Below are positions 36,247 to 46,954 of a stretch of 64,000 nucleotides of DNA, piece after piece. The number at the start of each line of letters is the position of its first letter. Positions within the stretch are counted from its first letter, which is position 1. Source of the stretch: Euphorbia lathyris (Eukaryota > Streptophyta > Magnoliopsida > Malpighiales > Euphorbiaceae); contig NC_088918.1 of the NCBI RefSeq assembly GCF_963576675.1, positions 64,497,001-64,561,000 on the forward strand. Direction: 5' to 3'. Both the position numbers and the translations under genes were made by a program. The notes under the pieces were generated by a model that was not told the DNA's origin, did no database searches, and saw only the letters and a list, made by a program, of their open reading frames with translations.

Positions 36247-37751
36247 TTATTGCAAGACGTCCGCGTTAGAGCTTGACGGGTCCGGACCCCTATCGTTGAG
36301 GAGCGTGATCACCTGTCCGGATTCCCGGTTCTTACCCTGTGGATTTTGTTCAGTGTTCGCCGGGAGGGTTCCGAGTGGCCTTTCTTGTTGTTGACGGTTT
36401 AGGTGGGCCACCTGGCAACTAAGGTCCCTACAAAACACTTCGCTATCGAAAGATGGGTTAATATTTCCTTCAAGAAAGACGTGATCGATTGGTCATGTAC
36501 ACTATTGGAGGGTGGAGCGTTTCGATTTCCGGGCGCGGCTTGTGAGTGCCCGAGCCCGTTTTCCCGAAATTCTTGCTCAAAACCGGATGGGGGCCTCAAC
36601 ACATTGTTATTGTTGCCATATGATAAGTTTGGGTGTTGATACCGAGGCCACCATCCGCTGTTATTATTATTATTGTGGTGAGAATAGGAGTTTGAATGGG
36701 AATTATACCTTTGGTTACCTCCTATAAAACTTACGTTTTCGGCATCTCCGTCGAAGGGGATACCGATTTGGCAATTAAACGTGTCATGGTCTCCACCACA
36801 GTGAGTGCACATCATGACCTGTACACCTTTATTGAGGCTTAATTGAGCGATCAATGAGTCAAGCTTCTTGTTCATTTCAGCTATGGAGCTCTTCGGAGCC
36901 TCTTTCTCCACAGCGAATGTCTGGTGTCGCGACGGGCCGGCAAGCCGATCCTCTTGCCATTGCACACTTTTCCTTTCGAGCTCATGAATGAACTCGTAGG
37001 CCTCACTAGCTGACTTCCGAAATAGATCCCCACCTGCAGCGGAATCAACAGTCGCACGGTTAGTGGGAGTTAACCCGTGGTAAAAAGTGCTTACCAAGTC
37101 GTGCTTTGGGATGTCATGGTGGGGGCAGTTTCGGAGCAACTTTCGGAACCTAGCCCAAGCTGCGTGAAGGGCCTCGCATTCCAACTGCCTGAAGGATGTG
37201 ATATCGATCCGTAACTTGATTGTTTTGGATGGCGGAAAATAGTAGGAGAGGAACTCATTTTCAAGCTCTTCCCATGACGTGATGGATCCCGCCTCCAATG
37301 AGTGTAGCCACTCTAGCGCCTGTCCTGTCAATGAAAAAGGAAACAATTTTAGTCTCACAGCCTCAACGGGAACACCATTTTGCCGAGAAGTATCGGCACA
37401 CATAAGAAATTTATCCAAATGTTCGTTGGGGTTCTCATGGAGTTCCCCTCCGAATTGACCGCATTGTTGAATCAGTTGGATCATCCCGGTCTTGATCTCA
37501 TATGTGTTGGCTGGAATCATGGGAGCGACAATGCCGTTACGATTTTGAGGACGATGCGGTGCAAGGATCTCCATCATCGAACGCGTATCATTAGCCCCGC
37601 GGATGTTGTTCACGTGTGGCCTTGGGTTTCCGTTGGGTTGGTTGACCTCGGCATTGGGGTTTGCCATTTTCTCTCTACGTAACCTACAAAGAGTACGTTC
37701 AATTTCGAGATCAATAGGTACGAGAGAATCACTTTTAGATCGGGTGTGCAT
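36247..37751 (-). pseudogene. Athila-like gag, copy a, frameshifted near the end
   Basis: Ty3 Gag. The start is taken at MHTRSKSDS (37751) because Athila-type Gags begin MxTRSK; a longer in-frame ATG at 37826 adds a hydrophobic stretch that looks fortuitous. Retrotransposon-gag domain: LKLFPFSLTGQALEWLHSL, SWEELENEFLSYYFP, FRQLECEALHAAWARFRKLL. Zinc knuckle CTHCGGDHDTFNC, Asn-rich tail. A frameshift near 36440 moves the end into another frame, which finishes at 36247 with ITLLNDRGPDPSSS. No protease follows. Confidence 0.88.
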
Positions 37752-37884
37752 AAAGTAAACAAGTATAAAAGAATTATCAACAAAAAGAATAATGTTAGCA
37801 AACGTATATATAAAAAATTTATACAAAAAGAATGCTTAAACTAACAATAAAACGTTTTTGTCTAATATTGTAGGAAATTATAAA

Positions 37885-37902
37885 TCCCCGGCAACGGCGC
37901 CA
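37885..37902 (-). promoter_or_regulatory. primer binding site (tRNA-Asp), Athila-like copy a
   Basis: Minus strand reads TGGCGCCGTTGCCGGGGA, an 18-base match to the 3' end of plant tRNA-Asp. Six bases separate it from the LTR. Confidence 0.92.
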
Positions 37903-37908
37903 AAAACT

Positions 37909-39710
37909 TGATGCGCGTGAAGTCTAGCGGTGTAGTAATATGGATGTAGTGTGATATGAGTGTGCTATGGGACTATGGATGCGGTCTTTCTAATTGCTCT
38001 AAATTCACTAGACGTCACTCCTTAGGGGCAAGTGTACCCCGTCGTATCAAGTAATAATCCGGTTAAGACCGGGTATCGAATCCACGGGATTTATAATTAC
38101 AAGTATTAGACGACTCGGTTTCGTATGTTATTTAAGCGGTGATTACTTTGGGGTAAAGTAAGACACAATTACACACTATTCCTAACTATTGGCGACACAG
38201 ATATGTGTAACTAAAACTCTATGAAGTGGGGCGTGTATGATAATTTATAACCACGATAAATAACGACTCTAAATGTATACGGATAATGGTTTATTCTTGC
38301 AAAGACGACCAAGTGTAGTAAGACCAACCCGTGAGGTACTTAGACTACGTGATTCCTAGTCAAGGCGTGTCTAATGCGGGGGAACTAGAAATTAGGGCCC
38401 GTAAGTTCCGCGGCTTGTCAATTCCTACGGTTTCTGGTTTGTCACTCCCGGTAGGGCAGCACCTATATAATTCCCTAAAGATAGCCCGGATGGCGGCGGT
38501 AATCGCGTGCTCCTACACAATAGTCAATTATCAATATCAAAACAAGCAATAAACATTAACACATAAAGGGAAATAGAGATTATGAATCATAAATTATAAA
38601 TATGGAAAGTGTATAGATGAAATACAACCAAGCCTAGTACATAGGAAGAGTACAAGCTAATTAGCAAGTAAAAAGGGAGAATCCGCCCTTGGAACTAGCT
38701 AACCGGACTCAAAGCCATCTCATAGGTCGTGGATGTGGAACTCTCGATCTTGGTGATGAATGGTGGAGGGGAACTTCGATGGAACGCCGGAACAACCGAA
38801 CAAGCTCTCGAGGGGGAGAGTTTAACTACAAAATCTGAATCTAAATTACAAGAAAAGAAAATAGTATAGTATAGCTCTCTAGTATGCAATTGGTGTCTAA
38901 TGAAGTTCACAAGCTATCTATTTATAGACATCAAGCAGGGGCAAGTTTGTAAATTCATAAGCACAAGCATGGAGCAACATTATTTGGTGCAGAAAACCCA
39001 TGATACGCCCCGCGTAAGGTGGTTTACGCCCCGCGTAAGTGTCCATTCCGTCAGAAATCTCCTGTATGTGGACCAATTCCATGTCTAATTGTCTCAAACA
39101 CGCCCTACGTAGCTGAAGTACGCCCCGTGTGTTTGTATCTCTGAAGTTTTATTGCTAGAATTGGAGTATTTACGCCGTGCGTAGATGAAGTATGCCCCGC
39201 GTAAATGTGTCTCTGATCTTTTTACGTTGAAGAACTGCCTTATACGCCCCGCATATATAATGATACGCCCCGCGTATGGATAGTTGACTCTAGGAGACAA
39301 TGCAGTCTGACTTTCAGGATTAGGCCAATTATTGCCGACATGTGTCATACGCCGCGCGTAAAATGACATACGCCCCACGTATGCTGAGTCAGTTCCACAT
39401 AGTGCCTGCAGATAAGGAAATTATTTCTGGCATCATGTTTCACGCCCCGCGTAAGGGTTACTACGCCCCACGTATGAAGTGGGTTTTTGCTCCTTTCTTG
39501 TACCTGAAATACAACACTTGAGAGCCGAGTTAGCTTGACGTTTTTATTTCCTAAACTAGTAAAAAACGAGGGAATTAAACTAAAAGTACGAGATTTATTT
39601 CTATTTCTTTATTTATTCAAAATACTTTATTTTTGCAATTAAACTTATTTATTTTATCCAAAACCATCCCGTAAATCACGCTAAAAGATAGGGGTAAAAT
39701 ACCCCTATGA
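37909..39710 (-). repeat. Athila-like LTR b (shared middle LTR)
   Basis: 1,802 bp, TGATGCGCG to CCCTATGA (one base off the expected ATCA end). It serves as 5' LTR of copy a and 3' LTR of copy b. It has one extra 21-bp arm-plus-spacer (39243-39276 is a complete direct pair) compared with LTRs a and c. Minus-strand TATA at 38919-38926. Confidence 0.92.
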
Positions 39711-41189
39711 AACCTCCTCGGACTTTAAAATTTTACTTGTCCTCAAGTAAAAGAAATCGAAAGACAAGGGATTGAGAAAATTAAGAAACAAACCGACGGT
39801 TGGTTTTGCCAAGTGCGTGATTTCAAAGTTATGGTTTTGTACCAAGGTTTCGGTAAGTACTTACGCCGACAATTGAGTACAAAAACTTGTTCGAAACCTC
39901 CATGATCAAGATTTAATAGGCAATATCAACGGGGGTTGATTATCTTTTGAGAATCCGATAGTACCTCACCAAGGGATTTCGCTCTTACGCTCAATTTCTA
40001 GGTGGGTCGGTGTTTTATCGCTCTTCTTTGCACTTACTCGAGATCATGTTGAATTTGCATTTTTATCCGGGTTTTTCCTCTTAAAATGTGGTTAAGCAAT
40101 ATTAAAAATGAACCCGGAGGGGGGTTGTAATGTGGCTAGCTTCTTTAGTGGTTATTTTACGAAAACTCGAGTTCAAAAATACCGTTTTGTGATTGTACCA
40201 CATCATTGCTTATTTTGGCCTTGGCGAATTTTACAAGATGTACTTCAAAATTGCTCGGGTGGAGCTTTGAGAATGCCTCATTATTTATTGTATCCGTTGT
40301 TTTGATAGAGGCACAAAAATAATATTTTGAGAGCTAATGGTGTTCATTTGCTAAGGTCGTGACTTATTTCGGGTAATTCGGGTGCAATCTTGATTATGAC
40401 GGTAATTTGAACAAGAGGAAAAAGGGTTACATGTTAGGAGGGTGTTAGCAAAAAAAAGTTGGCTAATAGGCTCAAGGGGGTTTCCTAATGTTTAATGAAA
40501 ATGAGAAAAAGAAATTAAGAGAAATTAGCCTAAGTGGGTTCGGTTTATCATCTATTGCCTTTTTACCATAAAATAAGTGTACTTAACCCGGTATTGGATG
40601 CAAATTCTATGAGTCGAGTGAAGTCAAAGCTCTCGAAAAATTGTGAAAGAATTAGAGTTCTCGTACGAACTCTTTTAGGCTCAAACATACCTCACAAAGA
40701 TTCTGGTTTAAATTGTGTACTATCGAGTTTTCGCTAAATTCTCAACTATCCCATTTTTATTGCCTTTTCAAAGTTCATTATGGAGATGACAATTGGGTTA
40801 AGACTCAATGCCTTAGTTTAGTACTAACCTAAGCTTTGTACAAATTCCCTAATTTCAAAACCAAGACTAAAATTTCTTAATCGAATCATTCCTTTATGTT
40901 CCAACACTTTTATTTTTGACGACAAATAACGGAACTTTAATTAATTTCCGAAGGAGGGATAGCGTGTCGGGAAGATTTGAAAGAGTCAATAAATTAGTTT
41001 AATTATTTTGTTGTTTATCTTATTTTTATTTTTGTTTATGGTAGTGCAAAACAAACGTTAAGTGCGGGGTTGCACGTCCCTCCGTGTTATTTAAAATGAC
41101 GCCTATTCCAAGGGCGTCGCCAAAAGAAATGAAAACAAAAACAAAAATAAAGTGAAAATAGAAAAAGAGGACCTTTAGTGGTCAGGGGT
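39711..41189 (-). other. Athila-like internal b, 3' non-coding region
   Basis: Counterpart of 32296-33753. It includes a stretch near 39945-39970 missing from copy a. No plausible protein. Confidence 0.6.
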
Positions 41190-41367
41190 TACGCGGGGCG
41201 TGCCCACAGGGGCGCCCCGCGTAACCAATGTATTATGGTTTGTTTTTGGCAGAGACTCAAATACGCGGGGCGCAATTGGGGGACGCCCCGCGTGTTTGAG
41301 TTGCTGAACTGTTTTTAATCATAAAAATGAAGGGACGCGGGGCGTGCCATGGGGTACGCCCTGCGTC
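41190..41367. repeat. three inverted modules downstream of 3' ORF (copy b)
   Basis: 41190-41223 (extended arms GTTACGCGGGGCG at 41188-41200 and CGCCCCGCGTAAC at 41213-41225 form a perfect 13-bp inverted repeat), 41262-41294 (7-bp spacer) and 41334-41367. Confidence 0.88.
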
Positions 41368-41510
41368 GTGTTATTACGAATAGCAAAATTGAACGAAAAA
41401 CAATACGAAACACAAACCGAAAGCACTAAAATAATAAAATAAACGGAAAGTACATTAACAATAAAAAAGAACATAAACAACAACATCACAAGAAAAAAAA
41501 GGAAAGGGAA

Positions 41511-42631
41511 CTATTGTTGAGGTGGAGGTGGATTGCCATTGAGGTTGAAGTAGGAAGCGAAGGAGGCGGTGAGAGCATCGAAACGAGTGTCGATATGAGC
41601 CCGGTCCTCCCGCTGTTGCGCCTCGAGGGTATCGAAACGAGTGTCAAAATGGGCTCGATCACGATGTTGGTTGTCCTCGAGGATATCCAACCGAGCATAG
41701 AGGACATTGAAGTCATGAAGCGGTGGGGCACTAAAATTGAGACCCAAATCTGAGTCCGAATCCCCTCCCACATCGGAGTTGGCAGCCCCCGAGGTTTCAC
41801 CCAGGCCGGAAGCAGGAGTAGTCAAGGACTTAAAAGCGTTTTTATCTATGGGTCGAGGCACAAGGCGTGGGAGGTGCTCAATGGCATCGGAGCCGAGTTT
41901 GGAGAGGGCGAAGATGGTGACGAGGTGGCCAAACCCGAGCTTAGCCCTTTTTCGGATGGGTGTGGCACGGAGGTGAAGAGCCACATGGTAGGCAAGGTCG
42001 TAGGTGAGCCCGTTGACACAACAGTAGAGGGCCAACAACTCATGTTTGTTGACCTTGGTGGACTCCAACTTCCCCGTAAAGTAGAAGGAGATGAAGCGGT
42101 GAAGCAATTGGAGAATGGGGTCACGAATACTAGCCGGGTGGAGGTTGGAGACGTGATAGTCATTGGACCCGATAATGGAGGACCAAAATTCGGGGGCGGA
42201 GACGCCGTCGGGCCAATGGACGACGCTAGGCTCCGCTTGGTGAGTGAAGTGGGCGCGGAGCCATTGAGTGTGAATGGTGAAGGGGCGGTTGTGGAGGCGA
42301 AAATTGAAGAGGGCGGCTCCGGGCACATTGTTGGAGGTGAGGGAGGTGAAGAACTCGATCACGAAGGAGGGATACACATGGTATTCCGTGTTATACATGT
42401 CGTACCACCCGAGGGCACGGAGATGAGCTTCAAAAGGCGTGCCAAGATTATGTTGATCTAGCACGCTCCGTTGGATGTAGGGAAGCTCCATGACGGTGGC
42501 GGCATAAAGGGCTTCGTACCGGAGGGCTTCCTCCTTAGTGAGAAGGTGGAAAGGTGCCCGGTAGAGGCGCGTGAGTGGTGGAGTGTCTTCCCGATCGGGT
42601 GGTGGTGGTTGTTGGTTTTGGGTGGACCGGG
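41511..42631 (-). pseudogene. Athila-like 3' accessory ORF, copy b, start deleted
   Basis: Long open frame; the 326-residue part from MELPYIQRSVLDQ (42491) to NGNPPPPQQ is intact. Compared with copy a about 240 bp are deleted at about 42631, removing the original ATG region, so the normal start is lost although an internal ATG remains. Blocks as in copy a: LRALGWYDMYNTEY, YPSFVIEFF, FRLHNRPFTIHTQW, helical core, acidic GGDSDSDLG, heptad-like C terminus. No signal peptide or membrane segment is apparent. Confidence 0.8.
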
Positions 42632-42695
42632 GCGTGAAGGGGCCACGCTCCGCGTATCCCTCCTCCTGACGTTATTGGATGGAAGATCGGTGAGA

Positions 42696-43280
42696 TATGC
42701 GCGGCGTAAGTAGGGTTACGCCACGCGTATCGGTGCTCCTGCCCCTTTTCATGACAAAAGGGATAGGGACGCGGGGCATAAATAGGGTTACGCCCCGCGT
42801 AATCAGACGGGAGAAGAGGGATCTTTTGTGGTTTTGGTAATTTTATAATTTTTTTTTGTGGATTTATGAGGGTTTAATGATTTTTATGTTTTATTTATGG
42901 GTAATTAAGGTGGTGGTTAATGATAATTTATTGTGGAGGGAAGGTGGAAATTTGAATTTGAAAAGGTGAGAATTGATAGGGTGGAAGAGGAGGTGGAGTG
43001 TGGAAGTGGAAAAGGTGTATAGGGAAGAGGGGTGATTAGAAGTTTGAGAGATGGGGAGTTGTGATTTCGCAACTCCCCGAGGATACGCGCGGCGTACCAT
43101 GCGGTACGCCCCACGTGTCCTTCACGTGGCATTTATTAAAGAAAAATCATTTTTAATTGTTTGAGGAAAAGCGTACGCGGGGCGTAAATGTAGATACGCC
43201 GCGCATAGCGTGTTCTTTATTTAGTAAAAACAGCATAAATTACAACTACGCGGGGCGCAATGGTTTGTACGCCCCGTGTA
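42696..43280. repeat. five inverted 34-bp modules between gag and 3' ORF (copy b)
   Basis: Modules at 42696-42729, 42768-42801, 43084-43117, 43174-43207 and 43247-43280, matching those of copy a. A sixth survives only as its inner half at about 42630-42657 because the deletion endpoint lies in its first arm. Confidence 0.88.
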
Positions 43281-43511
43281 TTTGTAAAATTTTGGATTAA
43301 TGTGGGATTTGTTTTTCTTTTGATTTTTAAGAAAATAAAATAAAAGAAAAAGGAAGAAAGCAAAATGAAGATGAAGATGAAAATAAAAACCACCAAAATG
43401 CAAAATAACGAAAAGAAATAATGTTTATGATACATATAGACAAATGGTTCGAGGGATTCAAACCGATGCTACGTTTTGAGTCAAAGTAGCTCGACTTTCT
43501 CATATGGCGGC

Positions 43512-45017
43512 TTATTGCAAGACGTCCGCGTTGGAGCTTGATGGGTCCGGACCCCTATCGTTGAGGAGCGTGATCACCTGTCCGGATTCCCGGTTCTTAC
43601 CCCGCGGATTTTGTTCAGTGTTCGCCGGGAGGGTTCCGAGTGGCCTTTCTTGTTGTTGACGGTTCAGGTGGGCCACCTGGCGACTAAGGTCCCTACAAAA
43701 CACTTCGCTATCGGAAAGACGGGTTAATATGTCCTTCAACAAAGACGTGACCGATTGGTCATGTACACTGTTGGAGGGTGGAGCGTTTCGATTTCCGGGC
43801 GCGGCTTGTGATTGCCCGAGCCCGTTTTCCTGAAATTCTTGCTCAAAGCCGGATGGGGGCCTCAACACATTGTTATTGTTGCTATATGATAAGTTCGGGT
43901 GTTGATACCGAGGCCTCCATCCGCTGTTATTATTATTATTGTGGTGAGAATAGGAGTTCGAATGGGAATTATACCTTTGGTTACCTCCTATAAAACTTAC
44001 GTTTTCAGCATCTCCGGCGAAGGGGATACCGATTTGGCAATTAAACGCGTCATGGTCTCCACCACAGTGAGTGCACATCATGACCTGTACACCTTTATTG
44101 AGGCTTAATTGAGCGATCAATGAGTCAAGCTTCTTGTTCATTTCAGCTATGGAGCTCTTCGGAGCCTCTTTCTCCACAGCGAATGTCTGGTGTCGCGACG
44201 GGCCGACAAGCCGATCCTCTTGCCATTGCACACTTTTCCTTGCGAGCTCATGAATGAGCTCGTAGGCCTCACTAGCTGACTTCCGAAATAGATCCCCACC
44301 TGCAGCGGAATCAACAGTCGCACGGTTAGTGGGAGTTAACCCGTGGTAAAAAGTGCTTACCAAGTCGTGCTTTGGGATGTCATGGTGGGGGCAGTTTCGG
44401 AGCAACTTTCGGAACCTAGCCCAAGCTGCGTGAAGGGCCTCGCATTCCAACTGCCTGAAGGATGTGATATCGGTCCGTAACTTGACTGTTTTGGATGGCG
44501 GAAAATAGTAGGAGAGGAACTCCTTTTCAAGCTCTTCCCATGACGTGATGGATCCCGCCTCCAATGAGTGTAGCCACTCCAGCGCCTGTCCTATCAATGA
44601 AAAAGGAAACAATTTTAGTCTCACAGCCTCAACGTGAACACCATTTTGCCGAGAAGTATCGGCACACATAAGAAATTTATCCAAATGTTCATTGGGGTTC
44701 TCATGGAGTTCCCCTCCGAATTGACCACATTGTTGAATCAGTTGGATCATCCCGGTCTTGATCTCATATGTGTTGGCCGGAATCTTGGGAGCGACAATGC
44801 CGTTACGATTTTGAGGACGATGCGGTGCAAGGATCTCCATCATCGAACGCGTATCGTTGGCCCCGCGGATGTTGTTCACGTGTGGCCTTGGGTTTCCGTT
44901 GGGTTGGTTGACCTCGGCGTTGGGGTTTGCCATTTTCTCTCTACGTAACCTACAAAGAGTACGTTCAATTTCGAGATCAATAGGTACGAGAGAATCACTT
45001 TTAGATCGGGTGTGCAT
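43512..45017 (-). CDS. Athila-like gag, copy b (intact, no pol)
   Basis: Complete Ty3 Gag of 501 residues from MHTRSKSDS (45017). An in-frame ATG at 45092 would add 25 residues. Order: basic N terminus, MANPNAEVNQPN, retrotransposon-gag domain (about residues 110-260: LKLFPFSLIGQALEWLHSL, SYYFPPSK, HAAWARFRKLLRNCPHHDIP), helical region, zinc knuckle CTHCGGDHDAFNC, Asn/His-rich tail, heptad region LKDILTRLSDSEVFCRDL. The end reads ESGQVITLLNDRG then stops. Autonomous Athila elements have an ITLRSGK-like motif here and continue into protease, so pol appears deleted just downstream. It would package element RNA only with help from another element. Confidence 0.88.
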   Translation of the reverse strand: MHTRSKSDSLVPIDLEIERTLCRLRREKMANPNAEVNQPNGNPRPHVNNIRGANDTRSMMEILAPHRPQNRNGIVAPKIPANTYEIKTGMIQLIQQCGQFGGELHENPNEHLDKFLMCADTSRQNGVHVEAVRLKLFPFSLIGQALEWLHSLEAGSITSWEELEKEFLSYYFPPSKTVKLRTDITSFRQLECEALHAAWARFRKLLRNCPHHDIPKHDLVSTFYHGLTPTNRATVDSAAGGDLFRKSASEAYELIHELARKSVQWQEDRLVGPSRHQTFAVEKEAPKSSIAEMNKKLDSLIAQLSLNKGVQVMMCTHCGGDHDAFNCQIGIPFAGDAENVSFIGGNQRYNSHSNSYSHHNNNNNSGWRPRYQHPNLSYSNNNNVLRPPSGFEQEFQENGLGQSQAAPGNRNAPPSNSVHDQSVTSLLKDILTRLSDSEVFCRDLSRQVAHLNRQQQERPLGTLPANTEQNPRGKNRESGQVITLLNDRGPDPSSSNADVLQ

Positions 45018-45150
45018 AAAGTAAACAAGTATAAAAGAATTATCAACAAAAAGAATAATGTTAGCAAACGTATATATAAAAAATTTATACAAAAAGAATG
45101 CTTAAACTAACAATAAAACGTTTTTGTCTAATATTGTAGGAAATTATAAA

Positions 45151-45168
45151 TCTCCGGCAACGGCGCCA
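45151..45168 (-). promoter_or_regulatory. primer binding site (tRNA-Asp), Athila-like copy b
   Basis: Same site as 37885-37902 with one mismatch (TCTCCGG on the plus strand instead of TCCCCGG). Confidence 0.9.
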
Positions 45169-45174
45169 AAAACT

Positions 45175-46954
45175 TGATGCGCGTGAAGTCTAGCGGTGTA
45201 GTAATATGGATGTAGTGTGATATGAGTGTGCTATGGGACTATGGATGCAGTCTTTCTAATTGCTCTAAATTCACTAGACGTCACTCCTTAGGGGCAAGTG
45301 TACCCCGTCGTATCAAGTAATAATCCGGTTAAGACCGGGTATCGAATCCACGGGATTTATAATTACAAGTATTAGACGACTCGGTTTCGTATGTTATTTA
45401 AGCGGTGATTACTTTGGGGTAAAGTAAGACACAATTACACACTATTCCTAACTATTGGCGACACAGATATGTGTAACTAAAACTCTATGAAGTGGGGCGT
45501 GTATGATAATTTATAACCACGATAAATAACGACTCTAAATGTATACGGATAATGGTTTATTCTTGCAAAGACGACCAAGTGTAGTAAGACCGACCCGTGA
45601 GGTACTTAGACTACGTGATTCCTAGTCAAGGCGTGTCTAATGCGGGGGAACTAGAAATTAGGGCCCGTAAGTTCCGTGGCTTGTCAATTCCTACGGTTTG
45701 TGGTTTGTCACTCCCGGTAGGGCAGCACTTATATAATTCCCTAAAGATAGCCCGGATGGCGGCGGTAATCGCGTGTTCCTACACAATAGTCAATTATCAA
45801 TATCAAAACAAGCAATAAATATTAACACATAAAGGGAAATAGAGATTATGAATCATAAATTATAAAGATGGAAAGTGTATAGATGAAATACAACCAAGCC
45901 TAGTACATAGGAAGAGTACAAGCTAATTAGCAAGTAAAAAGGGAAATCATCCCTTGGAACTAGCTAACCGGACTCAAAGCCGTCTCCTAGGTCGTGGAGG
46001 TGGAACTCTCGAGCTTGGTGATGAATGGTGGAGCGGAACTTCGATGGAACGCCGGAACAACCGAACAAGCTCTCAAGGGGGAGAGTTTAACTACAAAATC
46101 TGAATCTAAATTACAAGGAAAGAAAAGAGTATAGTATAGCTCTCTAGTATGCAATTGGTGTCTAATGAAGTTCACAAGCTATCTATTTATAGACATCAAG
46201 TAGGGGCAAGTTTGTAAATTCACAAGCACAAGCATGGAGCAACATTATTTGGTGCAGAAAACCCATAATACGCCCCGCGTAAGGTGGTTTACGCCCCGCG
46301 TAAGTGCCCATTCCATCAGAAATCTCCTGCATATGGACCAATTCCGTGTCTAATTGTCTCAAACACGCCCTGCGTAGCTGAAGTACGCCCCGCGTGTTTG
46401 AATCTCTGAAGTTTTATTGCTAGAATTGGAGTATTTACGCCGTGCGTAGATGAAGTACGCCCCGCGTAAATGTGTCTCTGATCTTTTTACGTTGAAGAAC
46501 TGCCTTATACGCCCCGCGTATGGATAGTTGACTCTGGGAGACAATGCAGTCTGACTTTCAGGATTAGGCCAATTATTGCCGACATGTGTCATACGCACCG
46601 CGTAAAATGGCATACGCCCCGCGTATGCTGAGTCAGTTCCACATGGTGCCTGCGGATAAGGCAATTATTTCTGGCATCATGTTTCACGTCTCGCGTAAGG
46701 GTTACTACGCCCCGCGTATGAAGTGGGTTTTTGCTCCTTTCTTGTACCTGAAATACAACACTTGAGAGCCGAGTTAGCTTGACGTTTTTATTTCCTAAAC
46801 TAGTAAAAAACGAAGGAATTAAACTAAAAGTACGAGATTTATTTCTATTTCTTTATTTATTCAAAATACTTTATTTTTGCAATTAAAATTATTTATTTTA
46901 TCCAAAACCATCCCGTAAATCACGCTAAAAGATAGGGGTAAAATACCCATATCA
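45175..46954 (-). repeat. Athila-like LTR c (5'-most in element sense)
   Basis: 1,780 bp, TGATGCGCG to CCATATCA. Minus-strand TATA at 46184-46191. Several base changes are shared with LTR b but not LTR a (for example GATATGTGTAACTAAAACTC). Target duplication GACTT follows at 46955-46959. Confidence 0.92.

Larger units (their letters stand above)
30520..46954 (-). mobile_element. Athila-like Ty3 block: LTR-internal-LTR-internal-LTR
   Basis: Three LTRs and two internal regions in the same minus orientation, with one pair of target duplications around the whole 16.4 kb. The internal regions (32296-37908 and 39711-45174) are close copies. Each has a tRNA-Asp primer site, gag and a 3' ORF, but no protease, RT, RNase H or integrase. 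Mobilisation would need proteins from another element. Confidence 0.9.
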
